Positions 24,565 to 33,810 of a stretch of DNA of 64,000 nucleotides are shown here, piece after piece (position 1 is the first letter of the stretch; every line of letters starts with the position of its first letter). Source of the stretch: Paraburkholderia sp. CNPSo 3274 (GTDB taxonomy: Bacteria; Pseudomonadota; Gammaproteobacteria; Burkholderiales; Burkholderiaceae); contig NZ_JAMBPR010000027.1 of assembly GCF_024206475.1 (NCBI RefSeq), forward strand, positions 1 to 64,000, in the 5' to 3' direction. Under the pieces are notes generated by a model. It saw only the letters and a list, made by a program, of their open reading frames with translations, searched no databases and was not told the DNA's origin. The translations under genes were made by a program, and so were the position numbers.

Positions 24565-25855
24565 GGTACACGCGTCGCTTTCAAAGCTTGAACTGCTGGC
24601 TGTTTACTTTTCGTACGCGGTACGTTATCTGTACCCCCTCATCCTGATTCCTTATTACGGAAGAGTGCTGGGTGCGAGTGGTTACGGCGTGGTGTTGGCC
24701 GGGCTTTCACTTTCCAGTGCTCTCTGGCTGGTCGTGAACTTCGGGTTTTCTACCATCGGGGGACGAGATATCGTCCATACCGAAATCGCGGGCGAACGCG
24801 ATACGATTTTTCGGGATCAGTTTACGGCCCGGCTGCTATTGTCCGTTCCCGGTGCGATTGTCGGAGGCCTTGCCGTTAGCAGGTCGGAAATTATTGCTAA
24901 TGTGCCTCTCGCGGGCTTTTTCGTCGTCGCCGGAGGGCTGCTGTCCGCCTTCAACATTGGTTGGTATTTCACCAGCACGGGACGTCCGCGGACGAATGTC
25001 CTGATCGAAGTATTGGGGCTCGTGCTTTCGCTCGCACTGATATTTACCTTCATTCGGAAGCCGGCTGATGTCGACCGCGCGTTTCCCGTGATTTTTGCCT
25101 CCAGCATGATCCAGACGCTGGTAGCTTATTGGCTTGTTCGAAAAGAATACACCGGCTTCATTGCGCCCCTGCGTGCGGCCGTGGGCCTGATCAAGCGATC
25201 GGCCACAATCTTCATATACAGTGGAACGGCGGTATTGGTGCTCGACGCATCCACCTATATTCTGTCGCTACTGGCCGCGGCCCCGGAAGTGAGTGCCTTT
25301 GGTCTCTCTGAGCGCCTGGTGGGTGCCGCGTTGAGCATCATGGCGCCCGCCGCCCAGATTCTGGCGCCGAAGGTCATGTATCTGGTTACCCGCAACCCGG
25401 CCCGAGCGAACCTGCTTGCCCGGCGAACATTTGCTGTCTTCTTTGTGGGAGCGGTAGCGGGTGTGATCATCACGAGATTGCTCTCTGAATGGCTCATACC
25501 GCTAGTATTTGGACCGGAACTCCGTCATGCCGTCCCGGTTCTTAATATTATGGTGTTCATTCTGCCGCTTACCGTTTGCACGCGGGTACTAGGTATCTAT
25601 TTCCTGATTCCCCGCAAACTTGAGAAGCAGCTTGCCTGGAGCGGTGTGATCAGCGCAGTGGTGAACCTGGTGGTGGCCATTCCCCTTGCCAGCCACTGGG
25701 GGGCTGCAGGTATGGTGTACGCGCGAATACTGGCGGAAGGATCATTGCTGGTTATGCTGATTTTCGGGATCTGGAAAGTAGGTTTGTTCCGGGAGATTCT
25801 CGGGATCAACGAAGGTTTCTCTTTGCCGGCGAGATTTGGAAGATGGCTCGAATAA
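24557..25855 (+). CDS. Wzx-like polysaccharide flippase
   Basis: A 432-residue protein with about twelve helices. The N-terminus (LAVYFSYAVRYLYPLILIPYYGRVLGASGYG) matches the MATE-like polysaccharide_synt family, with the GxxxYG turn after helix 1. It would move the undecaprenyl-diphosphate-linked repeat unit to the periplasmic face for Wzy. The ATG at 24557 overlaps the polymerase stop and has GGGGG upstream. G+C is somewhat lower than in flanking genes, common for flippases of variable surface loci. Confidence 0.88.
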   Translation: MNKVHASLSKLELLAVYFSYAVRYLYPLILIPYYGRVLGASGYGVVLAGLSLSSALWLVVNFGFSTIGGRDIVHTEIAGERDTIFRDQFTARLLLSVPGAIVGGLAVSRSEIIANVPLAGFFVVAGGLLSAFNIGWYFTSTGRPRTNVLIEVLGLVLSLALIFTFIRKPADVDRAFPVIFASSMIQTLVAYWLVRKEYTGFIAPLRAAVGLIKRSATIFIYSGTAVLVLDASTYILSLLAAAPEVSAFGLSERLVGAALSIMAPAAQILAPKVMYLVTRNPARANLLARRTFAVFFVGAVAGVIITRLLSEWLIPLVFGPELRHAVPVLNIMVFILPLTVCTRVLGIYFLIPRKLEKQLAWSGVISAVVNLVVAIPLASHWGAAGMVYARILAEGSLLVMLIFGIWKVGLFREILGINEGFSLPARFGRWLE

Positions 25856-25997
25856 TTGGGTCTGCGAATTATTTTGCACATGCATCGAGGTGTACGTGTG
25901 AGATTCGCGGGTGCGTGCGGCAGGCAGGAGTGCGGTGCCTGGTGTGCCTATGCCGCGTCCAGCGCATTCCTGCGGGCAATGGTCGACGAGGTCAATG

Positions 25998-26936
25998 ATG
26001 GAATCGAGCTTCAGTTCGCGAGTCAAGATGGCCGAGCCAATGAGTCAGCCTTCATTTAGCAAAGATCCGAGAATCTGCCTGATCTTCGCCACTCGTGGTC
26101 GCGCAGACATTCTCAAGGACGTCGTTGCGTTCGTCGACTTGCAAACGGTTAAACCTGATCTGATCATCGTCTCCTGCGTCTCGGACGAGGACGTTGGCGA
26201 CCTGTCGGTCCGGCCCGGAATGATCGTGCTGAAGGGGCGACCTGGACTCACGACGCAACGCAATCATGCATTGAACCATGTGCCGGACGACGTCGACGTC
26301 GTGGTTTTCCTGGACGATGACTTTCTGATGCATAGCGAGTGGATTGCGGAAGTCCTCAAGGCCCTGGACAGCGATCCGTCTATTGCCTGTGTCACCGGAA
26401 CCGTCATTGCGGACGGCATTCATGGGCCAGGTTATTCCTTTGAAGAGGGACGGGCCATCGTTGCCAGGATCGGCGATCTTCCGGAAAGATTGATCGTAGC
26501 GCCGACCGGTGGTCCCTACGGGTGCAACATGGCGTTCCGCGCGAGCAGCATCGCTGGCCTGCGCTTTGATGAGCGCCTCGTTCTCTATGGCTGGCAGGAG
26601 GATCGTGATTTCGGAGGCCAGATCTGGAATCGGGGCTATCTCGTCGTGCGTATCAATACCGCGCTCGGCGTGCACATGGGAGTCAAACGCGGCAGGGTGT
26701 CCGGATGCAAACTTGGCTATTCGCAGGTTATCAATCCGTTCTATCTGGTGAAAAAGAAGACGATGCCTCTGCGCCCGGCGGTCGATCATGTCATACGCAA
26801 TATCGCGAGCAATATTGTGCGAAGTTTTGCACCCGAGCCTTGGATCGACCGGCGAGGGCGTCTAATGGGCAATTTGATCGGATTGTGGGACTTCTTTCGA
26901 GGAAGGCTGACGCCTGAGCGACCCGAGAGCTTTTAG
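25998..26936 (+). CDS. Glycosyltransferase family 2
   Basis: A 312-residue GT-A enzyme. It starts with ICLIFATRGRADILKDVV, and the metal-binding DxD-type site is in VVFLDDDFLMHSEWI. The C-terminal half shows GPYGCNMAFRASSIAGLRFDE and YGWQEDRDFGGQIW with an ED catalytic-base region. The ATG at 25998 is preferred because GAGG lies 6 nt upstream; ATGs at 25995, 26028 and 26040 are alternatives. It lies 142 bp after the flippase. An inverting sugar transfer in repeat-unit assembly or side-branching is expected. Confidence 0.88.
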   Translation: MESSFSSRVKMAEPMSQPSFSKDPRICLIFATRGRADILKDVVAFVDLQTVKPDLIIVSCVSDEDVGDLSVRPGMIVLKGRPGLTTQRNHALNHVPDDVDVVVFLDDDFLMHSEWIAEVLKALDSDPSIACVTGTVIADGIHGPGYSFEEGRAIVARIGDLPERLIVAPTGGPYGCNMAFRASSIAGLRFDERLVLYGWQEDRDFGGQIWNRGYLVVRINTALGVHMGVKRGRVSGCKLGYSQVINPFYLVKKKTMPLRPAVDHVIRNIASNIVRSFAPEPWIDRRGRLMGNLIGLWDFFRGRLTPERPESF

Positions 26937-27149
26937 AATTGCCAGGCACGAGGCTGATTTTAATTCCGATATAGCAGAACGCTGAGAGCCGCCGGCATTG
27001 TGCCTGACCGTACACAATCAGGGAACAAGCGCTAGGGGCGCGCCCAGTTGCGCCGTACGCTATGCACAAGCCTGTGAAGGTAGTTCCGATTCGGACCAGA
27101 TATTAGTGGCGGAGAAGGTTGCCCAAAAAGTTGGTGTTAGTCGCTCGCG

Positions 27150-28244
27150 ATGAAAAAAGACTCCCATTTGGCGGTGCCAGATTGTCTGCGCGGCCTCGCA
27201 GCCATATCGGTCCTGCTCTTTCACCTCAATCACTGGCTTGGGATCCCATGGTTGGCCCCCAACGCGGGCATTGCTGTCGACTTCTTCTTTGGCCTATCGG
27301 GTTACGTCCTGTGTATGGCGTACCGTGGCCGCTTCGAAAGAGGGATGAGCGGTGCGCTTTTCGCGCGTATCAGACTCATACGGCTGATGCCGATGATAGT
27401 GATCGGAACCCTGTTGAGTGCATCGTATCTGGCGGCGAGATCGGTTCTGCTTCACGATTCCGACATTCCTCCAGGCTGGCTCGCGGCCGCCACGCTCCTC
27501 GGTCTATCGTGCATTCCGACTTTCGGTGCTCCGCATGCAATTGGAGGGCCGCAGGTGTTTCCGCTCAATGGCCCCGAATACACGCTTTTCCTCGAGCTGG
27601 TCGTCAATCTTTTCTGGATGCTCACCCGCCGATTCGACGGAATGAAGTTCGCGCTCGTCGTGGCGATCGCGGGCTATGCGTTTACCGCGGTGTTCGGAAT
27701 GGGAGGCGATACGCCGCAGACTTTCCTTTCCGGCTTTCCACGTGTATTTGGCGCTTACTATCTAGGCGTCCTGATTTATCACGGTCATGTGAAATTCGGC
27801 CTGCTCTCGTTGGGGATCTGGAAATCGCTATTTCTTCCAGCGTGCATCGCGACCATGGTCATTATGGGGTGGAATGGCCAGATCCCCTTCTTCGTACAGT
27901 GGCTGTGGGCTGCCGCCGTGATGCCGTTGCTGATCCTCGGCGGATCTTCGATTGCGCTCACCGGGCCTGTGCGGGCCGCCGCGCTCGTTCTTGGCGAACT
28001 GTCGTATCCGGTGTACGCGTTGCATTACCCTACGTTTGTCTGGCTCAACGGCATCTATCAGCAGTTGATGCACAGAAAGGATCCGATTCTGGAGGCCGCC
28101 GTGTTCTTGCCCGCGATCCTGCTGGCCAGTTATCTCATCATGCGCTTCATCGATACGCCCATACGCGCCTGGCTCGTTTCCCGATTTGGCCGATCGACGC
28201 CTAAAGCGGTTCTCGACACCAGGGCGGCCGATACACCCGTTTGA
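27150..28244 (+). CDS. Acyltransferase family 3 membrane protein (polysaccharide O-acylation)
   Basis: A 364-residue protein with about ten helices. The N-terminal signature is DCLRGLAAISVLLFHLNHW (Arg and His of the active site), followed by AVDFFFGLSGYVLCMAYRGR. This is the OafA/ExoZ/GumF-type fold that transfers acetyl or related groups onto sugars at the inner membrane. Its place between glycosyltransferases points to decoration of this exopolysaccharide. The ATG at 27150 is weakly preceded by an SD-like sequence. Confidence 0.88.
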   Translation: MKKDSHLAVPDCLRGLAAISVLLFHLNHWLGIPWLAPNAGIAVDFFFGLSGYVLCMAYRGRFERGMSGALFARIRLIRLMPMIVIGTLLSASYLAARSVLLHDSDIPPGWLAAATLLGLSCIPTFGAPHAIGGPQVFPLNGPEYTLFLELVVNLFWMLTRRFDGMKFALVVAIAGYAFTAVFGMGGDTPQTFLSGFPRVFGAYYLGVLIYHGHVKFGLLSLGIWKSLFLPACIATMVIMGWNGQIPFFVQWLWAAAVMPLLILGGSSIALTGPVRAAALVLGELSYPVYALHYPTFVWLNGIYQQLMHRKDPILEAAVFLPAILLASYLIMRFIDTPIRAWLVSRFGRSTPKAVLDTRAADTPV

Positions 28245-28272
28245 GCCGGTACGCGGCGCCCCCCGCGTGCAG

Positions 28273-28307
28273 GCTGGACAAGCACGCGTTTGCGTGCGGT
28301 ATCCAGC
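28273..28307. other. Hairpin structure between acyltransferase and GT4 genes
   Basis: Nested stems: GCTGGA (28273-28278) with TCCAGC (28302-28307), and inside it GCACGC-GTTT-GCGTGC (28282-28297). No T-tract follows. A further stem, ATCGTCGC with GCGGCGAT around 28414-28440, lies closer to the next start. These could be processing or attenuation signals, or transcript-end structures. Confidence 0.45.
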
Positions 28308-28498
28308 AGTCCCGCACTGGCCGTGTCGATAGCATACCTGTCGGAGAAAAGCGCATTGTCCCGTGTAAGGACGGAAATCGCGTTGCGCGAGTACTGTTCG
28401 GAACCTCTGGGGCTATCGTCGCGGCCGTTATAGCGGCGATCTGATCGGTTCCAGCACATTGTGCGAAATGAATTGATGCTTGAAGGTGGGGGTAGGCT

Positions 28499-29605
28499 AT
28501 GAAAACGATCGCGTCGAAGACGATAGCATTCAACGGCAAGTTCTTCGGGGCGGCGCCGACGGGCGTGCACAAGGTTGCCGAGCAGCTCGTTGCCGCGACC
28601 GATGCGCTGATTGCCGGGCAAGCCGGCAGCGGCGTCGATTGCGCCCTCGTAGTCAGAGACCGCGTCGAGATTCCGCCCTACCGTAATATTTCGTGCGTTC
28701 GCGAGAGTCGCTGGGTTCGCAAGATTCACCGGATCGCGTGGGAACAATGCTATCTTCCGCTGGCTCGCAGAAGGGACTTCATTCTTAACCTCTGCAACCT
28801 TGGACCACTGTTTCATCGGGATTCGGCGACGATGATACACGACGCCCAAGTGTATTCGGCCCCGGAATCCTATTCGCTTCTTTTTCGGCTTTGGTACAAA
28901 TCGCTCTACTTTTTCATCGGCAAACGGCACAAGATTATCTTTACCGTATCCGAGTTCTCTAAAGGCGAGCTTGTGCGCTATGGCATCGCCAACGCCGACA
29001 AGATTGTCGTTGTGCATAACGGCTGCGACCATGTTCTGCAGGTCCAGCCCGACGCGCGGCAGCTTGCTGTGTTGAGCCTGAGGCCGCGGCGCTATGTGCT
29101 CGCACTCGCGAACACCCAGAAACACAAGAACATTGGCATTTTGCTCAAGGCCTTCGCCAGCGCACAGCTGAGCGACGTCAAACTCGTGCTGTTCGGCGGT
29201 GCGACGCAGGCCGACTTCGAAAATCTCGGGCATGTCGTGCCTTCCAACGTGCGATTTACCGGCCGCATTAGCGATGCCGAGCTCGTTGGGCTGATGAACA
29301 ATGCCGGCGCGCTTGCCTGTCCCTCGCTTACGGAAGGGTTTGGTCTGCCGCCGCTGGAGGCGATGGCGCTGGGTTGCCCGGTCGTAGCCGCGCCGTTTGG
29401 CGCGCTTCCGGAAGTTTGCGGCAAGGCGGCGCTTTATGCCGATCCGTTCGAGCCGGACGCGTGGCGGCTGAATATTCTGGCCATACTCAACGATGAAGCC
29501 GTGCGGCAATCCCTGATATCCGCCGGACTCCGGCAGGCTGGCGGCTTCACCTGGAGACAGGCGGCGCGCAGCGTGTTCGATGCCGTGAAGGCCGTGAGCG
29601 GCTGA
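28499..29605 (+). CDS. Glycosyltransferase family 4
   Basis: A 368-residue GT4 that aligns by eye with the enzyme at 20768 over its whole length: NGKFFGAAPTGVHKVAEQ near the start, LNLCNLGPLFHRDSATMIHD, TVSEFSKGELVRYGI, and the EX7E region LTEGFGLPPLEAMALGCPV. This suggests a duplication followed by change of acceptor or donor. GGTGGGGGTAGG precedes the ATG. The next GT4 gene is 33 bp downstream, so the two are co-transcribed. Confidence 0.9.
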   Translation: MKTIASKTIAFNGKFFGAAPTGVHKVAEQLVAATDALIAGQAGSGVDCALVVRDRVEIPPYRNISCVRESRWVRKIHRIAWEQCYLPLARRRDFILNLCNLGPLFHRDSATMIHDAQVYSAPESYSLLFRLWYKSLYFFIGKRHKIIFTVSEFSKGELVRYGIANADKIVVVHNGCDHVLQVQPDARQLAVLSLRPRRYVLALANTQKHKNIGILLKAFASAQLSDVKLVLFGGATQADFENLGHVVPSNVRFTGRISDAELVGLMNNAGALACPSLTEGFGLPPLEAMALGCPVVAAPFGALPEVCGKAALYADPFEPDAWRLNILAILNDEAVRQSLISAGLRQAGGFTWRQAARSVFDAVKAVSG

Positions 29606-29638
29606 ATTCCTTATAGAAAGCGTTGTTGGGGGCACGTA

Positions 29639-30715
29639 ATGTCTATTGATGTCGACTTTTCATTGGCGCTCAATGATCGAACCGGCAAGCTCTTTTTGGG
29701 GAAGGACATCATTTCAACGCTCGGCGCCAGAGTGACGAGGGTCCACTACGGACGAATTCACGAATTTCCCCATAGTGATCTGATGCGCCGGATCGTAGGT
29801 CGATTGACACAGAAGGAAACCATTGCGCGGGTCAACAGGTCGCGCCTGGTTTCACTTTTTCCGGTAATCCGCGATCCCCGTCCTACGCTGCATCTCGACC
29901 CGCTCAGCGTCGTGCGCCATCGCCTGGAAGCACGAGACATTGTGCTCTGCCACGATGTCGGTCCGATCACCCATCCTGAATATTTTGCGCCCGGTGTCAA
30001 TGAATTGTACCTTCGGGCTTATGACCAGATCCGGCGAATGAAGCCCCATATGGTTTTTGTCAGCAAGACGTCTCAGCGGGAATTTCACGCGCTGTACGGT
30101 AATGACTTTGCCTCATCGAACGTCATCTATATTCCAACCCGTTTGGGGGTCAAGGAAGGAGAGGGGCGTCGGCTGGACGGCGTTTCGCGCCGTTTTCTGT
30201 TGACGGTGGGGAGTATCGGAGATCGCAAGAACCAGGCCCGTTGTATCGAGGCGTTCTCGGCAAGCGGGCTGGTGGAGAAAGGGTGGCAGTATGTCATTGT
30301 CGGAGGGCGCGAGCCAGGTGCCGACGTCGCTATTGAACTCGCCAGGCAATCTCCGGGTGTCGTGATGCCGGGATATACGAAAGATGACGAGCTTCGTTGG
30401 CTTTACCGCAATGCATCCGGTTTCGTGCTGATGAGTCTGCTGGAAGGATTCGGAATGCCGGTGATCGAGGCGATAGAGCACGATTTGCCATGCCTCGTTT
30501 CCCGCGCGAGCATCTTGACGGAGGTTGGCGGCGACGCGATGCTGTGCGCCGATCCGCTTGCTCGCGAATCCATCGCGTATGGTATGCGTTCGCTAGCCGA
30601 AATGTCGGGCGAGGAGCGTGTTCGGCGAATTTCTCAGGCTCGCGCGCATCTCCAGATTTTTGCGCGCGAACCGATACTCGCTAGCTGGAGAGAGCTGGTT
30701 GAGAAGGTGGGGTGA
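29639..30715 (+). CDS. Glycosyltransferase family 4
   Basis: A 358-residue GT-B enzyme: DIVLCHDVGPITHPEYF in the acceptor domain, FLLTVGSIGDRKNQARCI at the donor-domain start, and the EX7E motif in LLEGFGMPVIEAIEHDLPC. The substrate is not readable. It is the last plus-strand gene of the polysaccharide operon and converges on the leftward cupin-like gene; a GGGGG ribosome site lies 7 nt before the ATG. Confidence 0.88.
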   Translation: MSIDVDFSLALNDRTGKLFLGKDIISTLGARVTRVHYGRIHEFPHSDLMRRIVGRLTQKETIARVNRSRLVSLFPVIRDPRPTLHLDPLSVVRHRLEARDIVLCHDVGPITHPEYFAPGVNELYLRAYDQIRRMKPHMVFVSKTSQREFHALYGNDFASSNVIYIPTRLGVKEGEGRRLDGVSRRFLLTVGSIGDRKNQARCIEAFSASGLVEKGWQYVIVGGREPGADVAIELARQSPGVVMPGYTKDDELRWLYRNASGFVLMSLLEGFGMPVIEAIEHDLPCLVSRASILTEVGGDAMLCADPLARESIAYGMRSLAEMSGEERVRRISQARAHLQIFAREPILASWRELVEKVG

Positions 30716-30849
30716 TTCGCTGGATCGTGCTGGACACAATTGCGAGGGACGGAGCGTGGGTGGGCGCGGATTGCTCGCATGGCACGTCACACATTCAGAT
30801 TACCAACAGGGCAGCAGGTGATCTCGATTGCTTGTGCGTACAACAACAA

Positions 30850-30867
30850 GGCCCGCCACGGCGGGCC
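30850..30867 (-). terminator. Probable terminator of the leftward cluster
   Basis: Stem GGCCCGC-CACG-GCGGGCC (30850-30867). Read on the minus strand it is followed by TTGTTGTTG, a T-rich tail (complement of 30841-30849), so it fits termination after the cupin-like gene that ends at 31002. On the plus strand it lacks a T-run but could still slow transcription from the polysaccharide operon. Confidence 0.6.
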
Positions 30868-31001
30868 GGGCGGGCCGGGGCAATTCTGGAAACGCGATCG
30901 TGCCAGTTCCAGCTTTTCGCCCAACTGGGGACTTCACGCGCCGCAGGCCATATATCGTCGAGGCTTGGAGCGGTCGATGAACGCCGGGTGACAACGTAAC
31001 A

Positions 31002-31916
31002 CTAGTCGCCTCCTTGCAGGGCCGACTTCGCAACTCGCCGAGCGGCATTCACCGCCGAGAATGCCGCGGCCTTGGCGCGATCCAGCACCGCGCTTTGTCC
31101 AGGCGGGGTGGGGTTGATTCCAAGCTTTCGGAGGTAATGGTTGGCCCGATAGACATCCGCTCGCAGCGTGTTGAGAAACTGAAAATTTACGCTCAAAGTC
31201 ACCGAGATATTGTCGCCGTTCTTCAACCAATGGGGGCAGTTGACAGGAACGTGAACGCCGTTTCCGGGGGCCAGTCTGTACGTCTTCGCCCTGTCCTGCA
31301 ACTCGGGTCTATAGTTTGGCGCGTTGTGGTCGATCGTCCAGAATCGCTCGAGTTCCACCTCCGGAAGAACCTGCCGGTCTTCCCGATCAAAGACGTACAA
31401 ATCCTTTTGCCCGTGGATTTGAAGAATGAAATTGCATTCGCGATCTATGTGATACGCCGTCACCCGCTTCGGTGACGTCACGAAAATGATGAGGTCCTCC
31501 CTCTTGATCGCGGATTCGATGTCGCCGCCAACCATGCCCTTGATCTCCGCGATCGCGTGCGTGTACAGCTCGACGTAGGCAGGATCTTGTTGCGGGCCTC
31601 TGAAAATGAACCAGGCGTTGGAATCTTCCAGCTGCTGTAATGCATTTAGCGGTGAGAACGCGCGATTCGTATCGTTCCATTTCTGACCAGGCGCGACGTC
31701 GCCCATGTCGTAGTAGAGGTCAGCTGGACGCGTTTTCAGGGTTCGCTCCGCCAATTCCATCAATTGAGGAAGTTGAAAGAGCGGATGGGACGCCAGATGA
31801 TGGGAGACGTCGAAACTCTTCCGCTCGAAATTCTCTCGAAACACTGAAGCATCCGCGTCGATCCACTTGTCAGGCAATGTCGTTCCGAGAACCGGGGGAA
31901 CGGTGGTAGTCTCCAT
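31002..31916 (-). CDS. JmjC/cupin-8-like putative Fe(II)/2-oxoglutarate-dependent oxygenase (copy 1)
   Basis: A 304-residue protein. The double-stranded beta-helix core shows the facial-triad pattern YHIDRECNF (His156, Asp158) and a distal His in NCPHWLKNGDN (about His229). The family hydroxylates amino-acid side chains or small molecules. The closest visible relative is the gene at 35898, with matching order of motifs and a shared C-terminal NPTPPG/MPPG region. The ATG at 31916 has AAAGGAG upstream and a dyad-flanked promoter region. Position inside the NRPS-PKS cluster suggests tailoring of a carrier-bound or released amino acid, but a glycan-linked substrate is also possible. Confidence 0.8.
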   Translation of the reverse strand: METTTVPPVLGTTLPDKWIDADASVFRENFERKSFDVSHHLASHPLFQLPQLMELAERTLKTRPADLYYDMGDVAPGQKWNDTNRAFSPLNALQQLEDSNAWFIFRGPQQDPAYVELYTHAIAEIKGMVGGDIESAIKREDLIIFVTSPKRVTAYHIDRECNFILQIHGQKDLYVFDREDRQVLPEVELERFWTIDHNAPNYRPELQDRAKTYRLAPGNGVHVPVNCPHWLKNGDNISVTLSVNFQFLNTLRADVYRANHYLRKLGINPTPPGQSAVLDRAKAAAFSAVNAARRVAKSALQGGD

Positions 31917-31946
31917 ATGATCGCTCCTTTTAGTCAAATGCGGAGT

Positions 31947-31963
31947 GGGTATAGACAATACCC
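31947..31963. promoter_or_regulatory. Dyad upstream of cupin-like gene 1
   Basis: GGGTAT (31947-31952), AGACA, ATACCC (31958-31963): a perfect 6-bp inverted repeat centred about 40 bp upstream of the start codon, in an AT-richer stretch. The size and position fit an operator near a promoter; no clear -35/-10 pair could be assigned. Confidence 0.4.
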
Positions 31964-32043
31964 TTTCACATTGGGGCACCCAATTGCGTGGAACGCGCGA
32001 AACACGTACAACTAATTATCTAAAGCAAGTTGCGGCTTTGGGT

Positions 32044-33810
32044 CTATTTGGCCGCATCGGCAAACTTGTACAGCCACGCGGGCGTTCCCTTCAGGGCTAC
32101 CCAGCCAGGACCGGGCTCAATATTCGGCATCGCTAGCGACACGACCGCTCGCGCTCCAGTTTGATGGAACGCCTGCATGACCTCTTCACGCTGTTGCGCC
32201 GTAAGCTTCGTCCAGAACGTTTCACTAAAATTCGGCCAGAGGACTTCGTCTTTACGATCAAGGCGATTACGGTCTTGAGGCTCGATACGGTACGGAAGAC
32301 CACCGAACTCGGCGACGATGCGCAAGCGTGACACATAGGCCCAACTGACCCTGACAGTAGGATAGCTATCCCGGATCACGGCGACCGGGTCCCCCGGCTG
32401 CAACCCAGAGGCAGTAAGAGCGTTGGCAATCCGCCATTTCGGATCGTCGTGAAAGTCCGCTTGGCGAACTGCCGCCACGAATGAAGGCCCATCAGTCATC
32501 ACAAGTTCACCGAGGGCACCTGCGCTATAGATTATGACGAGAGCTGTGGCGAGCAGGCGGCGGGATTGCAGCGTTACATCGAGCAATGGCGCCCATGTCA
32601 GAAGCGCAATGATCATAACGAACGCACTGAGATAGCGATCTTCAACATGAACAATAAAATAGGCGGCAAAGCCTCCGACAGTCGGCAACAGCAATGGCCA
32701 GGTCCGGATCATTGTCCTGACGAGCGATGCTCGCCATGACCGCCTGGCAACGATAAACATGAAAGCCGCAGCGACCGAAAGCACCGTTGGGTGTTGCTTG
32801 AGTATCTGCTGCAAGCTCCACAGCGACCGGCCCATTGCTATCAATTGCATTCTCAAACTGAAGAATGACTTAAAGCCCTTGTACCAATATGCGACGTCGT
32901 TATAGGGAGGGTAAGTCGTGTGGAACGGTGTGCCAAAGCCGAAAGCTGGCAAGCCCGCTACGAGTTGACTGGTCGGATGGATTGGGCGGCCGAACTGTTC
33001 CGGTCCGCCTTGCCAATTGGTAAGGTGCGGTAGCTCGTTCACGTGCCAGGGGACATTCAACGCACCGGAGGCGCCAAGAGTAAATTGCCCATAGGACCAG
33101 GAAATCCCGGCGACGTAGATGGCAAAGAAAACACCGAACGTTCCCACTACCGCACCGAATGATCTCCACAAGCTGCCCCTCATGCAGCAATAGATGAAAA
33201 GCGTCAACATGAACAGACAGGCAAATGGAGTGAATACCCCCTTTACCCATACGCCGAGACCAAGGACCAGACCAAGCAAAGTCGCAGTGAGCAGGTCGCG
33301 ACGGCGGATCAGGGAGAGAAGCAGACCCGAAGCAAGGACGAAGCCCGTGGTCACGAGCAAGTCCGGACACGCGGCCGAAACAGAGTCGAGCGCCAGGCAG
33401 GCGCCAAGAAAAACACAAACCCCAACCCAGATCGTAAACGGGTGCTTGCTCAGCGCAAGCGAACCTGGCCAATACAGCGCGAGAGCACTCCGGATCAGTC
33501 CGCGCCAGGCTGCATAAGCGACCAGATAGATTACCCAGTTGATTGCCGTTATTGCATACCACTCACCGTCCGGAGTGGGGGCGGCCAGCGCTCGAGCACC
33601 GGCAACTAATGCGGGATATCCGGGATTCCAGAACGGGTTGAAAATTTCGCGCCAATCGAGGTGCGTGACGCCCCAGCTAACATTGAGATAGGAGATCCAG
33701 TCGCCATAATATTGCGTCCGCCCGTAGAGTCCTTCGACGATACCCAGTATGCCGACGACGATCCAGGACAGGATCAGATGCACATTCCCCCGTGACCACT
33801 TTATTGTCAT
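32044..33810 (-). CDS. GT-C-type membrane glycosyltransferase (ArnT/PMT-like topology)
   Basis: A 588-residue protein with about eleven helices in the first 400 residues and a C-terminal soluble domain of about 170 residues. The first periplasmic loop carries YGDWISYLNVSWG and DWREIFNPFWNPGYPAL; the acidic residue there is where GT-C enzymes hold the catalytic Asp. Such enzymes use polyprenyl-phosphate sugars to glycosylate acceptors in the periplasm. GGAGG lies 6 nt before the ATG at 33810. The GtrB/GtrA pair just upstream could make and flip its donor. Its acceptor could be the polysaccharide, a lipid or the non-ribosomal product. Confidence 0.75.
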   Translation of the reverse strand: MTIKWSRGNVHLILSWIVVGILGIVEGLYGRTQYYGDWISYLNVSWGVTHLDWREIFNPFWNPGYPALVAGARALAAPTPDGEWYAITAINWVIYLVAYAAWRGLIRSALALYWPGSLALSKHPFTIWVGVCVFLGACLALDSVSAACPDLLVTTGFVLASGLLLSLIRRRDLLTATLLGLVLGLGVWVKGVFTPFACLFMLTLFIYCCMRGSLWRSFGAVVGTFGVFFAIYVAGISWSYGQFTLGASGALNVPWHVNELPHLTNWQGGPEQFGRPIHPTSQLVAGLPAFGFGTPFHTTYPPYNDVAYWYKGFKSFFSLRMQLIAMGRSLWSLQQILKQHPTVLSVAAAFMFIVARRSWRASLVRTMIRTWPLLLPTVGGFAAYFIVHVEDRYLSAFVMIIALLTWAPLLDVTLQSRRLLATALVIIYSAGALGELVMTDGPSFVAAVRQADFHDDPKWRIANALTASGLQPGDPVAVIRDSYPTVRVSWAYVSRLRIVAEFGGLPYRIEPQDRNRLDRKDEVLWPNFSETFWTKLTAQQREEVMQAFHQTGARAVVSLAMPNIEPGPGWVALKGTPAWLYKFADAAK

